DNA of 64,000 nucleotides. Source: Auraticoccus cholistanensis. GTDB lineage: Bacteria; Actinomycetota; Actinomycetes; Propionibacteriales; Propionibacteriaceae. Below the pieces are notes generated by a model. The model searched no databases. It was not told the DNA's origin and saw only the letters and a program-made list of their open reading frames with translations. Made by a program: the position numbers and the translations under genes. The DNA is taken from contig NZ_WPCU01000001.1 of NCBI RefSeq assembly GCF_009742705.1, positions 7,088 to 71,087 on the forward strand, read 5' to 3'. Positions within the stretch are counted from its first letter, which is position 1. The number at the start of each line of letters is the position of its first letter. Shown piece by piece: positions 27,469-35,274 of the stretch.

Positions 27469-28428
27469 TCAGCGCTCCTTCTGGCGTAGGAAGACGAAGT
27501 TGAGGGCGCTGACGAGGATCAGCAGGAGCGCGAGCAGGTAGCTCATGGCTGCGCCCTTGCCCATGCGGAACTGCTCCAGGCCGACCTGGGCGATGTACAT
27601 GATCGCCGTGCGGGTCTCGTTGGACGGGTTGCCGCTGGTGAGCAGGTAGGACTGCCCGAACATGTTGGCCGAGGCCAGGATCGTCATGGTGAGCACGAAC
27701 AGGATCACCGGTCGCAGCTCGGGCAGGGTGACGTGCACGAACTCGCGCCATGGGCCGGCGCCGTCGACCTTGGCGGCGTCGTAGAGGTTCTCGTCGACGC
27801 CCTGCAGGCCGGCCAGGTAGACCACGGAGTTGAAGCCCATCGTCCACCAGACCGTCACCCCGACCAGGGAGACCCACACCCACGGCAGGGCGGTCAGCCA
27901 GGGGATCTTCTCGTCCAGGCCCAGCTGGGTGAGGTAGCCGTTGACCAGACCGGTGTTGGCGTTGAGCAGGTACTGCCACAGCAGCCCGATGACGCTGACG
28001 CCGAGCACGTAGGGGGCGAAGAAGACGGCGCGGAAGAAGGTCCGGCCGCGGAAGCGGCGGTTCAGCAGCAGCGCCAGGCCGAGCGGGATCACCATCAGCA
28101 GCGGCACCGACAGCACCACGAAGATGCCGGTGGCTCGCATGCTCTCCCAGAACTGCTGGGCCACCAGGGCGCCGGGGGTGAACAGCTCGACGTAGTTCTG
28201 CAGCCCGACGAAGGGCTGCTCGGGCAGGAAGAAGTCCCAGTTGTGCAGGCTCATCCAGAACCCGTAGAGGGCCGGCGCCAGCACGAACGTCACGAAGATC
28301 AGCAGGAAGGGTGCCAGGAACGCGTAGGGCGTCCAGGCGCGGGGGCGGTGCGGCGCCCGGCCCGGGTCGCCCGCCCGGACGGAGGCCACGGCGCGCACGG
28401 GCGCCGGGACCGGGGTGGTGGCGGTCAT
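27469..28428 (-). CDS. CUT1 sugar ABC transporter permease (MalF type)
   Basis: The 319-residue permease has a cytoplasmic N-terminus of about 35 residues, six predicted helices and the loop YDAAKVDGAGPWREFVHVTLPEL, in which the usual E of the EAA motif is D. Its ATG overlaps the TGA of the binding-protein gene (TGATG), giving coupled translation. Confidence 0.92.
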   Translation of the reverse strand: MTATTPVPAPVRAVASVRAGDPGRAPHRPRAWTPYAFLAPFLLIFVTFVLAPALYGFWMSLHNWDFFLPEQPFVGLQNYVELFTPGALVAQQFWESMRATGIFVVLSVPLLMVIPLGLALLLNRRFRGRTFFRAVFFAPYVLGVSVIGLLWQYLLNANTGLVNGYLTQLGLDEKIPWLTALPWVWVSLVGVTVWWTMGFNSVVYLAGLQGVDENLYDAAKVDGAGPWREFVHVTLPELRPVILFVLTMTILASANMFGQSYLLTSGNPSNETRTAIMYIAQVGLEQFRMGKGAAMSYLLALLLILVSALNFVFLRQKER

Positions 28429-29771
28429 CAGCGGGCCTCTCGGTACTTGGTCAGGTTCTCCTCCAGCAGGAACGAGGCCTGCTCGGTGGCCCTGGCCAGG
28501 GCGTCAGCGGGGGCGATCTGGCCGAGCAGGGCGTCGCCGATCGCGGGGTAGAGGATGGTGGTCTGGACCTCGGCGATGCCGGGCACCAGCGGGTAGAAGC
28601 GGATGTGCTCGACCCCCTCGGCCACGTGCGACTGGGCGGTGAGCTCGGCGAACTCGGGCTGCTGCAGGATCGGCAGCCGGGCCGGCACCGGGCCGGCCTT
28701 GGCCCAGCCGATGGAGTTGGCCATGATCCAGCGCAGGAACGTGACCACGGCCGTCACCCGGTCGGGGTCGAACTCGCGCTGGCGCATCAGCACGAACTGG
28801 TGCGAGCCGGAGAAGGCGGCCCGGTGGGGGCCGATCTGCGGCAGCGGGGCGACGTCCCAGTCGAGGTCCTCGACCTTGGCCAGGTCGTTGATCAGCGCGC
28901 CCGGGCCGCCCCACAGGAAGGCGTTCTGGTCGTTCTTGAACGCGACGTTGGCGTCGGAGCCGCTGACGTCGCTGGGGCTCCAGCCGTTGGCGATGAGGGA
29001 GTGCTGCCACTCCAGGGCTCTGATGCCGGCGTCCTCGCCGAACAGCGCCCGTCCGCCCTCGGCGTCGTAGAGCTCGCCGCCCATCTGCCACAGCAGCGAG
29101 TCGAAGCCGCGGCCCACGCCCTGGGGGTCGATGGCCGGCAGCCAGTGGCCCTGGATGTCGCGGCGGCGCAGCTCCTCGAGCGCGTGCTCGTACTCGGCGC
29201 GGTTGGTGGGCGGGGCGTCGGGGTCCAGGCCCGCCTGCTCCAGCACCCGCCGGTTGTAGAAGAGGCTGTCGGGCCACATGTCCAGCGGCAGCGACCAGCG
29301 CTGGCCCTGGAAGAGGCCCGAGCCCCAGACGACCGGCAGGTAGTCCGACTCCTGCAGGCCGAGCGCGTCGACCAGCGGGTCGAGCGGCACGATGACCCGG
29401 CGGGCGGCGTTGGTGGCCACCTGGAAGTTGTGCATCAGCCCGAAGTCGGGGGCCAGTCCGCTCACCACCGCGGCCGGGAACTTCTGGTAGAAGTTCCCCC
29501 ACGGGATCGCGTACATCTCGATGCGGATCGCCGGGTGCGCAGCGGTGAACTCCTGCAGCAGCGTCCGCATCACCGGCCCGTCGCCGCCGGTCAACCCGTT
29601 CCAGAACTGCAGGGTGATCGGCGGGCCGTCGTAGTCCCCGCTCACCTGGGGCAGCTCGGTGCTGTCGTCCACCGGGCGGCCGCACGCGGCCAGCCCCGCG
29701 ATCCCCGCCAGCCCGAGGGCACCCGTCCCGCGCAACATCGTCCGCCGACTCAATCTCGGTGCGGCCGTCAT
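28428..29771 (-). CDS. Sugar-binding lipoprotein of uronate-locus ABC importer
   Basis: The 447-residue family 1 solute-binding protein has a Tat motif (LSRRTMLRG) and lipobox GLAAC. ITLQFWNGLTGGDGPVM starts the mature fold. ATG 29771 follows TGGAG by 5 bases and is preferred over a GTG six bases upstream. It is the first gene of a seven-gene minus-strand operon running through IclR, dehydratase, kduI and kduD. The promoter and an operator palindrome lie just upstream. Confidence 0.92.
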   Translation of the reverse strand: MTAAPRLSRRTMLRGTGALGLAGIAGLAACGRPVDDSTELPQVSGDYDGPPITLQFWNGLTGGDGPVMRTLLQEFTAAHPAIRIEMYAIPWGNFYQKFPAAVVSGLAPDFGLMHNFQVATNAARRVIVPLDPLVDALGLQESDYLPVVWGSGLFQGQRWSLPLDMWPDSLFYNRRVLEQAGLDPDAPPTNRAEYEHALEELRRRDIQGHWLPAIDPQGVGRGFDSLLWQMGGELYDAEGGRALFGEDAGIRALEWQHSLIANGWSPSDVSGSDANVAFKNDQNAFLWGGPGALINDLAKVEDLDWDVAPLPQIGPHRAAFSGSHQFVLMRQREFDPDRVTAVVTFLRWIMANSIGWAKAGPVPARLPILQQPEFAELTAQSHVAEGVEHIRFYPLVPGIAEVQTTILYPAIGDALLGQIAPADALARATEQASFLLEENLTKYREAR

Positions 29772-29786
29772 GGGCACTCCATTGTC

Positions 29787-29815
29787 GTCCCGATCATCGG
29801 GACTCGTGTCCCGAT
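29787..29815 (-). promoter_or_regulatory. Operator candidate for IclR regulator
   Basis: GTCCCGATCATCGGGAC (29787-29803) is a perfect 8-base-arm palindrome with a single-base centre. An extra half-site GTCCCGAT follows at 29808-29815. It lies between the -10 box and the ribosome site of the importer operon, where a repressor would block elongation. Odd-centred 15- to 17-base palindromes suit IclR proteins, and the operon encodes one. The pairing is inference. Confidence 0.55.
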
Positions 29816-29823
29816 GAGCAGGA

Positions 29824-29853
29824 AGGCTAGTGGTGCCGCTCAGCGCCGGTCAA
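29824..29853 (-). promoter_or_regulatory. Promoter of the uronate importer operon
   Basis: TTGACC, an 18-base spacer and TAGCCT precede the operon on the minus strand. The -35 region reads CGACCCTTGACC, close to the ACCCTTGACG boxes at 2.9 kb and the CGACCCTTTACA of the next divergent operon. Confidence 0.55.
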
Positions 29854-29880
29854 GGGTCGACCCCGCCCTTTCGCCCGGCG

Positions 29881-30176
29881 CCCCGCCCGCCCCTGCCTGC
29901 GTGTATGTCGATGCGGTCATCCCCGGCGCGCCGCGGCGTGTCGGGCTGTACGGGCGTCACGGCGTACACGAATGCAGGGATGACCGCCGGCGACCCCTCT
30001 GCCTGAGCCCGGTCGACGGCTCGAGGCGCGGCCGCCGGAGCTGGAGGGTGCGCGCGCGAGGGTGCGGGGGCGACGTCCCTGAGGACGTGTACGCCGACGT
30101 AGCCGCACACTGCGACACGCCGCGACACACCGGGAGTGCCCGCATCGACATACACGTGGTCAGGGTGCGGGCGGGG
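29881..30176. repeat. Inverted pair of 89-base hairpin repeats in 543-base gene-free gap
   Basis: The gap between two divergent importer operons holds two related units, 29891-29979 and 30077-30165, in opposite orientation and about three-quarters identical. Each folds as an outer 6-bp stem, a 3x3 internal loop, an 11-bp stem (CGTGTAYGYCG with CGRCRTACACG, wobbles included) and a 49-base loop. The outer stem reads CCCTGC/GCAGGG in one unit and CCCTGA/TCAGGG in the other, a compensatory change. A perfect inverted 10-mer, CCCCGCCCGC, bounds the pair at 29881-29890 and 30167-30176. No convincing gene is present. It could be a REP/MITE-like element or a structured regulatory region. Confidence 0.7.
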
Positions 30177-30216
30177 AGGGGTGGGCCTGGCGGTCGGGCG
30201 GGATCTGCGCCGACCC

Positions 30217-30246
30217 TTTACATTGTTGTATACAACATTGTAGAAC
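30217..30246 (+). promoter_or_regulatory. Promoter with nested operator palindromes
   Basis: TTTACA (30217-30222), an 18-base spacer and TAGAAC (30241-30246) form a promoter for the importer/sulfatase operon. The spacer is a dyad centred on TTGTATACAA (30225-30234, perfect over TGTTGTATACAACA). Its two halves are TACATTGTTGTA and TACAACATTGTA. TTGTATACAA is the classical operator core of GntR/FadR-type sugar-acid repressors. TACAACATTGTAGAA recurs exactly upstream of the GH43 gene near 54.15 kb. Confidence 0.6.
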
Positions 30247-30314
30247 TGTCCGAGGAGGCTGACCGGCCGGCTTGGGCGGGGTGCAGCGACAGGTGCGACG
30301 ACGAGGTGGACACC

Positions 30315-31844
30315 ATGACCGACAACCGCTTTCCCGCCCGCGCGGCGGCCGTGCTCCCGACCCGACGCCAGCTGCTGGCCGGAGCCGGCGGCGTCGCCGC
30401 CGGTGCCGTGCTGGCGGCCTGCAGCACCGCGCCCTCCGGGGGTGGCGGCGGCCCCTCCGGCGGCCAGCCCGGCACGGGCGCGACCGGCGGCGGCACCACC
30501 GGCGGCACCGGTCCGCTGACCTGGTGGGACCAGTTCGCCCCCCTGCAGGACCTGCAGAAGGCGACCTTCCAGCGCTTCGCCGGCCAGGGCGGGCCCCAGG
30601 TCGAGTACACCGTCTACAACCCCAACGAGCAGGGGCAGGCGCTGCAGCTGGCCTTCTCCAGCCAGCAGCTGCCCGACGTCTTCAGCCTGGCCGGCGTGGG
30701 CGTCCCGCCGTCGGTGCTGATGAACCAGGGCTGGTTCTCCCCGCTGGCCAACGGCGAGGAGCTGCGCTCGGCCGTCCCCGAGGGCACGCTGATCGAGGGC
30801 CTGCACTCCTTCGACGACCAGCTGTACTCCTTCCCCATCTTCAGCACCCGCCAGTACGACGGCCTGCTCTGGTACAGCCGCTCGGCGGTCGAGGCGGCCG
30901 GGCTCGACCCGGACACCCCGCCGGCCTCCTGGGACGACCTGCGCGCCGCGGCCCGCGCGGTGCAGGACAGCGGTACCTCCGGTCTGCTGCTGCCGCTGCA
31001 GTTCGGCGAGCGGATGGCCACCTTCGTCCTGGAGCTCGCCCAGGCCGCCGGCTTCCCCGGCGCCACCCAGGGCGGCTCCAACGGCGTCGACCTGTCGACG
31101 GGGGAGTACGCCTACCACCACGACTCGGTGGTCTCGGCCATCGAGTTCCTGCTCTCGTTCCAGACCGACGGCCTGCTCTTCCCGGCCAGCTCCTCGCTGG
31201 ACGCCCGCGCCGGACGTGCGCGCTGGGCCGCCGGCGGTGCCGCCTTCTTCCTCGACGGCCCCTACTGCCCAGGCGTGGTGGTGCGCGACTTCGCCGCCTT
31301 CGCCGACCAGCTCGCCGTGGGCGCGCTGCCCACCCCCGACGGCAGCGCCCCGGTGCTCAACCGCACGCCGGTCGGCGGCACCTTCTGGGTGTCGGGCCAG
31401 TCCGACCAGGTCGACCAGGCCGCCGAACTGCTGGCCCTGCTCGTCGGCGAGGAGTACCAGGCCGGGCTCGCCGAGGCGATGGACCAGCCCCCGTTCGACC
31501 TCGCCGCGGTGGCCGGCTCCGGCGCCCACCCCACCTACAAGCGTGCGGTCGAGATGTTCGGCGAGCAGGTCTTCGTGGCCCCCGCCCCGCAGGCCCGCCC
31601 CGGGGTCACCGACGTCGAGGCCGCGATGGGCACGGTCGAGCCCGGGCTCGGGGCCATCGTCCAGGGCGCCTTCTCCGGCCAGGTCAGCGACGTCCGCGGC
31701 GCGCTCCGCGAGCTGAGCGACAAGCTGACCGCCGCCCGCGAGAAGGCCGTCGCCGAGGTCGGCGGCGACGTGTCGGTCGAGAGCTGGGCCTTCCCCGAGT
31801 GGCAGCCCGGCACCGACTTCGACGTCAGCGGCTACGCCCGGTGA
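30315..31844 (+). CDS. Sugar-binding lipoprotein of sulfatase-linked ABC importer
   Basis: This 509-residue solute-binding protein has a TRRQLLAG twin-arginine-like signal and lipobox VLAAC. A Gly-rich linker (about 45-72) follows, then LTWWDQFAPLQDLQKATFQRF at the start of the mature lobe. It is longer than usual for the family. The ATG follows GGTGG by 5 bases. The stop overlaps the first permease gene by 4 bases. As a sulfatase follows in the operon, the ligand may be a sulfated glycan fragment. Confidence 0.9.
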   Translation: MTDNRFPARAAAVLPTRRQLLAGAGGVAAGAVLAACSTAPSGGGGGPSGGQPGTGATGGGTTGGTGPLTWWDQFAPLQDLQKATFQRFAGQGGPQVEYTVYNPNEQGQALQLAFSSQQLPDVFSLAGVGVPPSVLMNQGWFSPLANGEELRSAVPEGTLIEGLHSFDDQLYSFPIFSTRQYDGLLWYSRSAVEAAGLDPDTPPASWDDLRAAARAVQDSGTSGLLLPLQFGERMATFVLELAQAAGFPGATQGGSNGVDLSTGEYAYHHDSVVSAIEFLLSFQTDGLLFPASSSLDARAGRARWAAGGAAFFLDGPYCPGVVVRDFAAFADQLAVGALPTPDGSAPVLNRTPVGGTFWVSGQSDQVDQAAELLALLVGEEYQAGLAEAMDQPPFDLAAVAGSGAHPTYKRAVEMFGEQVFVAPAPQARPGVTDVEAAMGTVEPGLGAIVQGAFSGQVSDVRGALRELSDKLTAAREKAVAEVGGDVSVESWAFPEWQPGTDFDVSGYAR

Positions 31845-32815
31845 GCACCACGACGGCGCCGCTGCCCACCGCGGCCGCCGGCCCCACCCCGGGAGCGGAC
31901 CCGGCGAGCCGGCACCGGGCGAGGCAGCACGCCGCCCGCTGGTGGATCTACCTGTTCCTGCTGCCCACGGCCGTCCTCTACGGCGCCTACACGCTGTGGC
32001 CGGTGCTGGCCAGCTGGTGGTACTCGCTGCTGTCGTGGAGCGGCTTCGAGAGCGAGAAGACCTTCGTCGGGCTGCAGAACTACGCCGACGTCCTGGCCGA
32101 CCCGCTCTTCCTCAACTCCTTCAAGCTCACCCTGCTGTTCATGGTGGTGACGGTCCCGCTGCGGGTCTTCGCCGCGCTGGCGCTGGCCGTCCTGCTGAAC
32201 CACCCGCGGCTGCCGCTGCAGCGGCTGTTCCGCACCGCCTTCTTCCTGCCGGTGGTGACCACCACGGCCATCGTCGGCGTCGTGATGCAGTTCATCTTCG
32301 ACCCCGCCAGCGGCCCGGTGAACCTGGCCCTGGGCGGTCTGGGGATCCCGCCGGTGGACTGGCTGGGCTCGCCGGAGACGGCGCTGTGGACGGTCATGGT
32401 CGTCCACACCTGGAAGTGGCTGGGCGTCACGATGATCTACTGGCTCGCCGCGCTGCAGACCATCCCGCGGGAGCTGGTCGAGGCCGCCCAGGTGGACGGT
32501 GCCGACGCGCGCCGCACCTTCACCTCCATCACGCTGCCGCTGATGGTGCCCTTCCTCGTCATCATCACGCTGCTGACGGTGGAGCAGAACCTGCAGGTGT
32601 TCGACCTCATGCTGACCATGACCGGCGGCGGGCCCTTCTTCGCCACCGAGGTCATCGAGCTCTACATCTACCGCTGGGCCTTCGCCAGCTCGGTGCCGCA
32701 GCTCGGCTTCGCCTCCGCCGCCGCCGTGGTGCTGGGACTCGTGCTGCTGGTGATCGGCGTCGGGCAGCTGCTCGGCATCCGGGCCGCCCGCCGGCTGGCC
32801 GGGGGCGGGCGGTGA
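31841..32815 (+). CDS. CUT1 sugar ABC transporter permease (MalF type)
   Basis: The 324-residue permease has six predicted helices and the EAA loop EAAQVDGADARRTFTSITLPL. GTGA overlaps couple it to both neighbours: its GTG overlaps the stop of the binding-protein gene, and its own TGA overlaps the start of the next permease. WWIYLFLLPTAVLYGAY forms the first helix. Confidence 0.92.
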   Translation: MSTTTAPLPTAAAGPTPGADPASRHRARQHAARWWIYLFLLPTAVLYGAYTLWPVLASWWYSLLSWSGFESEKTFVGLQNYADVLADPLFLNSFKLTLLFMVVTVPLRVFAALALAVLLNHPRLPLQRLFRTAFFLPVVTTTAIVGVVMQFIFDPASGPVNLALGGLGIPPVDWLGSPETALWTVMVVHTWKWLGVTMIYWLAALQTIPRELVEAAQVDGADARRTFTSITLPLMVPFLVIITLLTVEQNLQVFDLMLTMTGGGPFFATEVIELYIYRWAFASSVPQLGFASAAAVVLGLVLLVIGVGQLLGIRAARRLAGGGR

Positions 32816-33690
32816 GCGCCGCCGCGGCACCGGACGTCCCGGTGCGCCCGCCCCGCCGACGCTCCCCGCGACGGCTGCGGCTGTGGCTGGCGACCGTGCT
32901 GCTGCTGGCGGTGGCGGCGGTGTGGGTCTACCCGTTCGCGTGGGTGGTCTCGGCCTCGCTCAAGGACCAGCTCGAGGTCTTCACCGCCGGGCTCGACCTG
33001 GTGCCGGAGTCGCCGCAGTGGGGCAACTACGCCCGCGCCTGGGTGGACGCCGACTTCGCCGGGTACATGCTCAACACCGTGCTGGTCACCGTCGGCACGG
33101 TGGCGGTGGTGGTGATCCGCTGCGCCATGGCGGGCTACGTGCTGGCCCGCTACGACTTCCTCGGCCGCAAGGCGGTGCTGCTGGTGCTGGTGGTGACGCT
33201 GTTCGTGCCGGCCGGCTACACCATCATCCCGGTGGTGGAGCTGACCCAGCAGCTGGGCCTGCTCAACTCGCTGACCGGCATGGTGGTCGCCCTCTCCGGC
33301 GGCGGGCACGTGGCCGCGGTGCTGCTCTACATGGGCTACTTCCGCGGCATCCCCCGCGAGCTGGAGGAGGCGGCGGTGATCGACCGGGCCGGCTTCTTCA
33401 CCATCTTCACCCGGGTGATGCTGCCGCTGGCGGGCCCGGTCACCGCGACCGTGGTGGTGCTGACCTTCCTGGCCACCTGGAACGCCTTCTTCCTGCCGCT
33501 GGTGTTCACCTTCAGCCGCCCCGAGCTGCGCACCCTCAGCGTCGGCATGCAGGCATTCGTCGGCCAGAACTCGGTCGACTGGCCGGGCATGGCCGCCGCC
33601 GGCACCATCTCGCTGCTGCCCATCGTGGCCCTCTTCCTGGTGCTGCAGCGCTACTTCTTCGACGGAATCGCAGGAGCTGTGAAGTCATGA
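32812..33690 (+). CDS. CUT1 sugar ABC transporter permease (MalG type)
   Basis: The 292-residue second permease has six predicted helices. Its EAA loop reads EEAAVIDRAGFFTIFTRVMLPLA, with R in place of the usual G after ID, a small deviation at the ATPase-docking site. The GTG start overlaps the preceding stop by 4 bases, and its TGA overlaps the sulfatase ATG in the same way. Confidence 0.91.
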   Translation: MSAAAAPDVPVRPPRRRSPRRLRLWLATVLLLAVAAVWVYPFAWVVSASLKDQLEVFTAGLDLVPESPQWGNYARAWVDADFAGYMLNTVLVTVGTVAVVVIRCAMAGYVLARYDFLGRKAVLLVLVVTLFVPAGYTIIPVVELTQQLGLLNSLTGMVVALSGGGHVAAVLLYMGYFRGIPRELEEAAVIDRAGFFTIFTRVMLPLAGPVTATVVVLTFLATWNAFFLPLVFTFSRPELRTLSVGMQAFVGQNSVDWPGMAAAGTISLLPIVALFLVLQRYFFDGIAGAVKS

Positions 33691-35150
33691 CCCAGACCCC
33701 GGACCGCGGCACGCAGCCGCCCAACATCCTGCTGATCTGCACCGACCAGCAGCGCTACGAGGCCCTCGGCGCCTACGGCAGCCCGCACGTCCAGACCCCG
33801 AACCTGGACCGGCTCGCCGGCCAGGGGGTGCTGTTCGAGAGCTGCTACGTGCAGTCCACGGTGTGCGCGCCCTCGCGGGCCACCCTGATGACCAGCCGCT
33901 ACGTCTCCAACCACGGGCTGTGGGCCAACGGGGTCGACCTGCACCCGTCGACCCGGCTGTTCACCCGCGAGCTGGCCGACGCCGGCTACGACTGCGGGCT
34001 GGTCGGCAAGCTGCACCTCGGCTCCTGCTTCGCCGGCCGCTCCGAGCCGCGCGTCGACGACGGGCTGCGGGTCTTCCGCTGGGCCCACGACCCCTACCGC
34101 GGCTCCTCGGAGAACGCCTACCACCGCTGGCTGCAGGCCGCCCACCCCGACCTGTACGCCGCCGCCCTGAGCGGTGAGGGCGAGCACGACTGGGACACCA
34201 TGCCCACCGAGGCCCACTACAGCCACTGGATCGCCGAGGAGACCATCGACTTCCTGCGCTCCTCCCGCCGCGACGGCCAGCCGTTCTGCTTCATCGCCAA
34301 CTTCTTCGACCCCCACCACGGCTTCGGCGCGCCGAAGGAGTACCTGGACCGCTACGCCGACGTCGACCTGCCCGACCCGGTGACCGTCCCCGGCGAGCTG
34401 GAGGGCAAGCCGCCGGTCTTCACCGAGGCGTCGCGACGCTCCTACGCCGGGCACGCCAAGGGCTACCAGGAGTACAGCGAGGCCGAGCTGGCCGAGGCCC
34501 GCCGGGCCTACTACGCCATGGTCACCCTGGTCGACGACGAGGTAGGGCGGATCCTCGACGCCCTGGAGGCCGAGGGGCTGGCCGAGAACACCCTGGTGGT
34601 GTTCACCAGCGACCACGGCGAGATGCTCGGCGACCACCAGCTGATGCTCAAGGGACCGATGGTCTACGACGTCGCGGTGCGGGTGCCGCTGCTGCTGCGC
34701 TGGCCGGGCGTGCTGCCGGCCGGGGAGCGGCGCAGCGAGCTGGTGCAGTGGGTCGATCTGGCGCCGACGCTGCTGGAGGCCGCCGGGGTCGCCGCGCCGC
34801 GGGACTACCAGGGCGAGAGCCTGCTGCCGCTGGCCGCCGGGCAGCCCGACGCCTGGAGCCGGGACTGGGCGCTGTGCCAGTACCGCGACTCCGGGCACGG
34901 TTACGACCCGCCGGTGCACGTCACGATGCTGCGCTCCGGCTCCCACAAGCTGGCGGTGCACCACGGCCGGCCGACCAGCAACCGCGACGGCTCGGGCGAG
35001 CTCTACGACCTGGCCGCCGACCCCGACGAGCTGCACAACCTGTGGGACGACGAGGCCGCCGCCGCCACCCGCCACCGGCTGACCGCCCTGCTGCTGGACG
35101 TGCTGGTCGCGGTCGAGGACCGCAGCAGCCCGCGGCTCGCGCACTGGTGA
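33687..35150 (+). CDS. Type I sulfatase (formylglycine-dependent), cytoplasmic
   Basis: This 487-residue sulfatase has the activation motif C60-A-P-S-R64, where the Cys must become formylglycine. Metal-ligand aspartates lie at the N-terminus (LLICTDQQR) and in SDHGEMLGDH. There is no signal peptide, so it would remove sulfate from sugars after import, in line with its four-base overlap with the importer genes. It has the general look of exo-acting carbohydrate sulfatases, but the position attacked cannot be read. No formylglycine-generating enzyme or anSME is in the window. Confidence 0.9.
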   Translation: MTQTPDRGTQPPNILLICTDQQRYEALGAYGSPHVQTPNLDRLAGQGVLFESCYVQSTVCAPSRATLMTSRYVSNHGLWANGVDLHPSTRLFTRELADAGYDCGLVGKLHLGSCFAGRSEPRVDDGLRVFRWAHDPYRGSSENAYHRWLQAAHPDLYAAALSGEGEHDWDTMPTEAHYSHWIAEETIDFLRSSRRDGQPFCFIANFFDPHHGFGAPKEYLDRYADVDLPDPVTVPGELEGKPPVFTEASRRSYAGHAKGYQEYSEAELAEARRAYYAMVTLVDDEVGRILDALEAEGLAENTLVVFTSDHGEMLGDHQLMLKGPMVYDVAVRVPLLLRWPGVLPAGERRSELVQWVDLAPTLLEAAGVAAPRDYQGESLLPLAAGQPDAWSRDWALCQYRDSGHGYDPPVHVTMLRSGSHKLAVHHGRPTSNRDGSGELYDLAADPDELHNLWDDEAAAATRHRLTALLLDVLVAVEDRSSPRLAHW

Positions 35151-35184
35151 GGGCGGGGAGCCGTCCGGACGCCGCCCACCCGTC

Positions 35185-35204
35185 GCCGGCGGCCGCCCGC
35201 CGGC
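35185..35204 (+). terminator. Hairpin after sulfatase gene
   Basis: GCCGGCGG and CCGCCGGC form a perfect 8-bp stem around CCGC, 34 bases after the sulfatase stop and before the LacI gene. There is no T tract. It may terminate or attenuate transcription into the regulator gene. Confidence 0.4.
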
Positions 35205-35274
35205 AGCGGATCGGCGCATCGCCCGGTGCCGCACGGGCTAGGCTCGACCGGCACCGGGAGGACGGAGGCGGGTC

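Noticed and set aside
29898-30158. Possible small protein gene or tRNA-like fold in the long gap
   Set aside because: Open frames here differ between the two hairpin copies and lack ribosome sites; no TTCGA arm or CCA end fits a tRNA.
29881-30176. CRISPR-like repeat array
   Set aside because: Only two units, in opposite orientation and diverged in the loop; there are no direct repeats with spacers and no cas genes.
28311-30314. N-terminal extension of the 30.3-kb binding-protein frame through the gap and into the neighbouring operon
   Set aside because: The signal peptide and lipobox begin at the ATG at 30315, and the upstream segment is antisense to another binding-protein gene plus the hairpin repeats.
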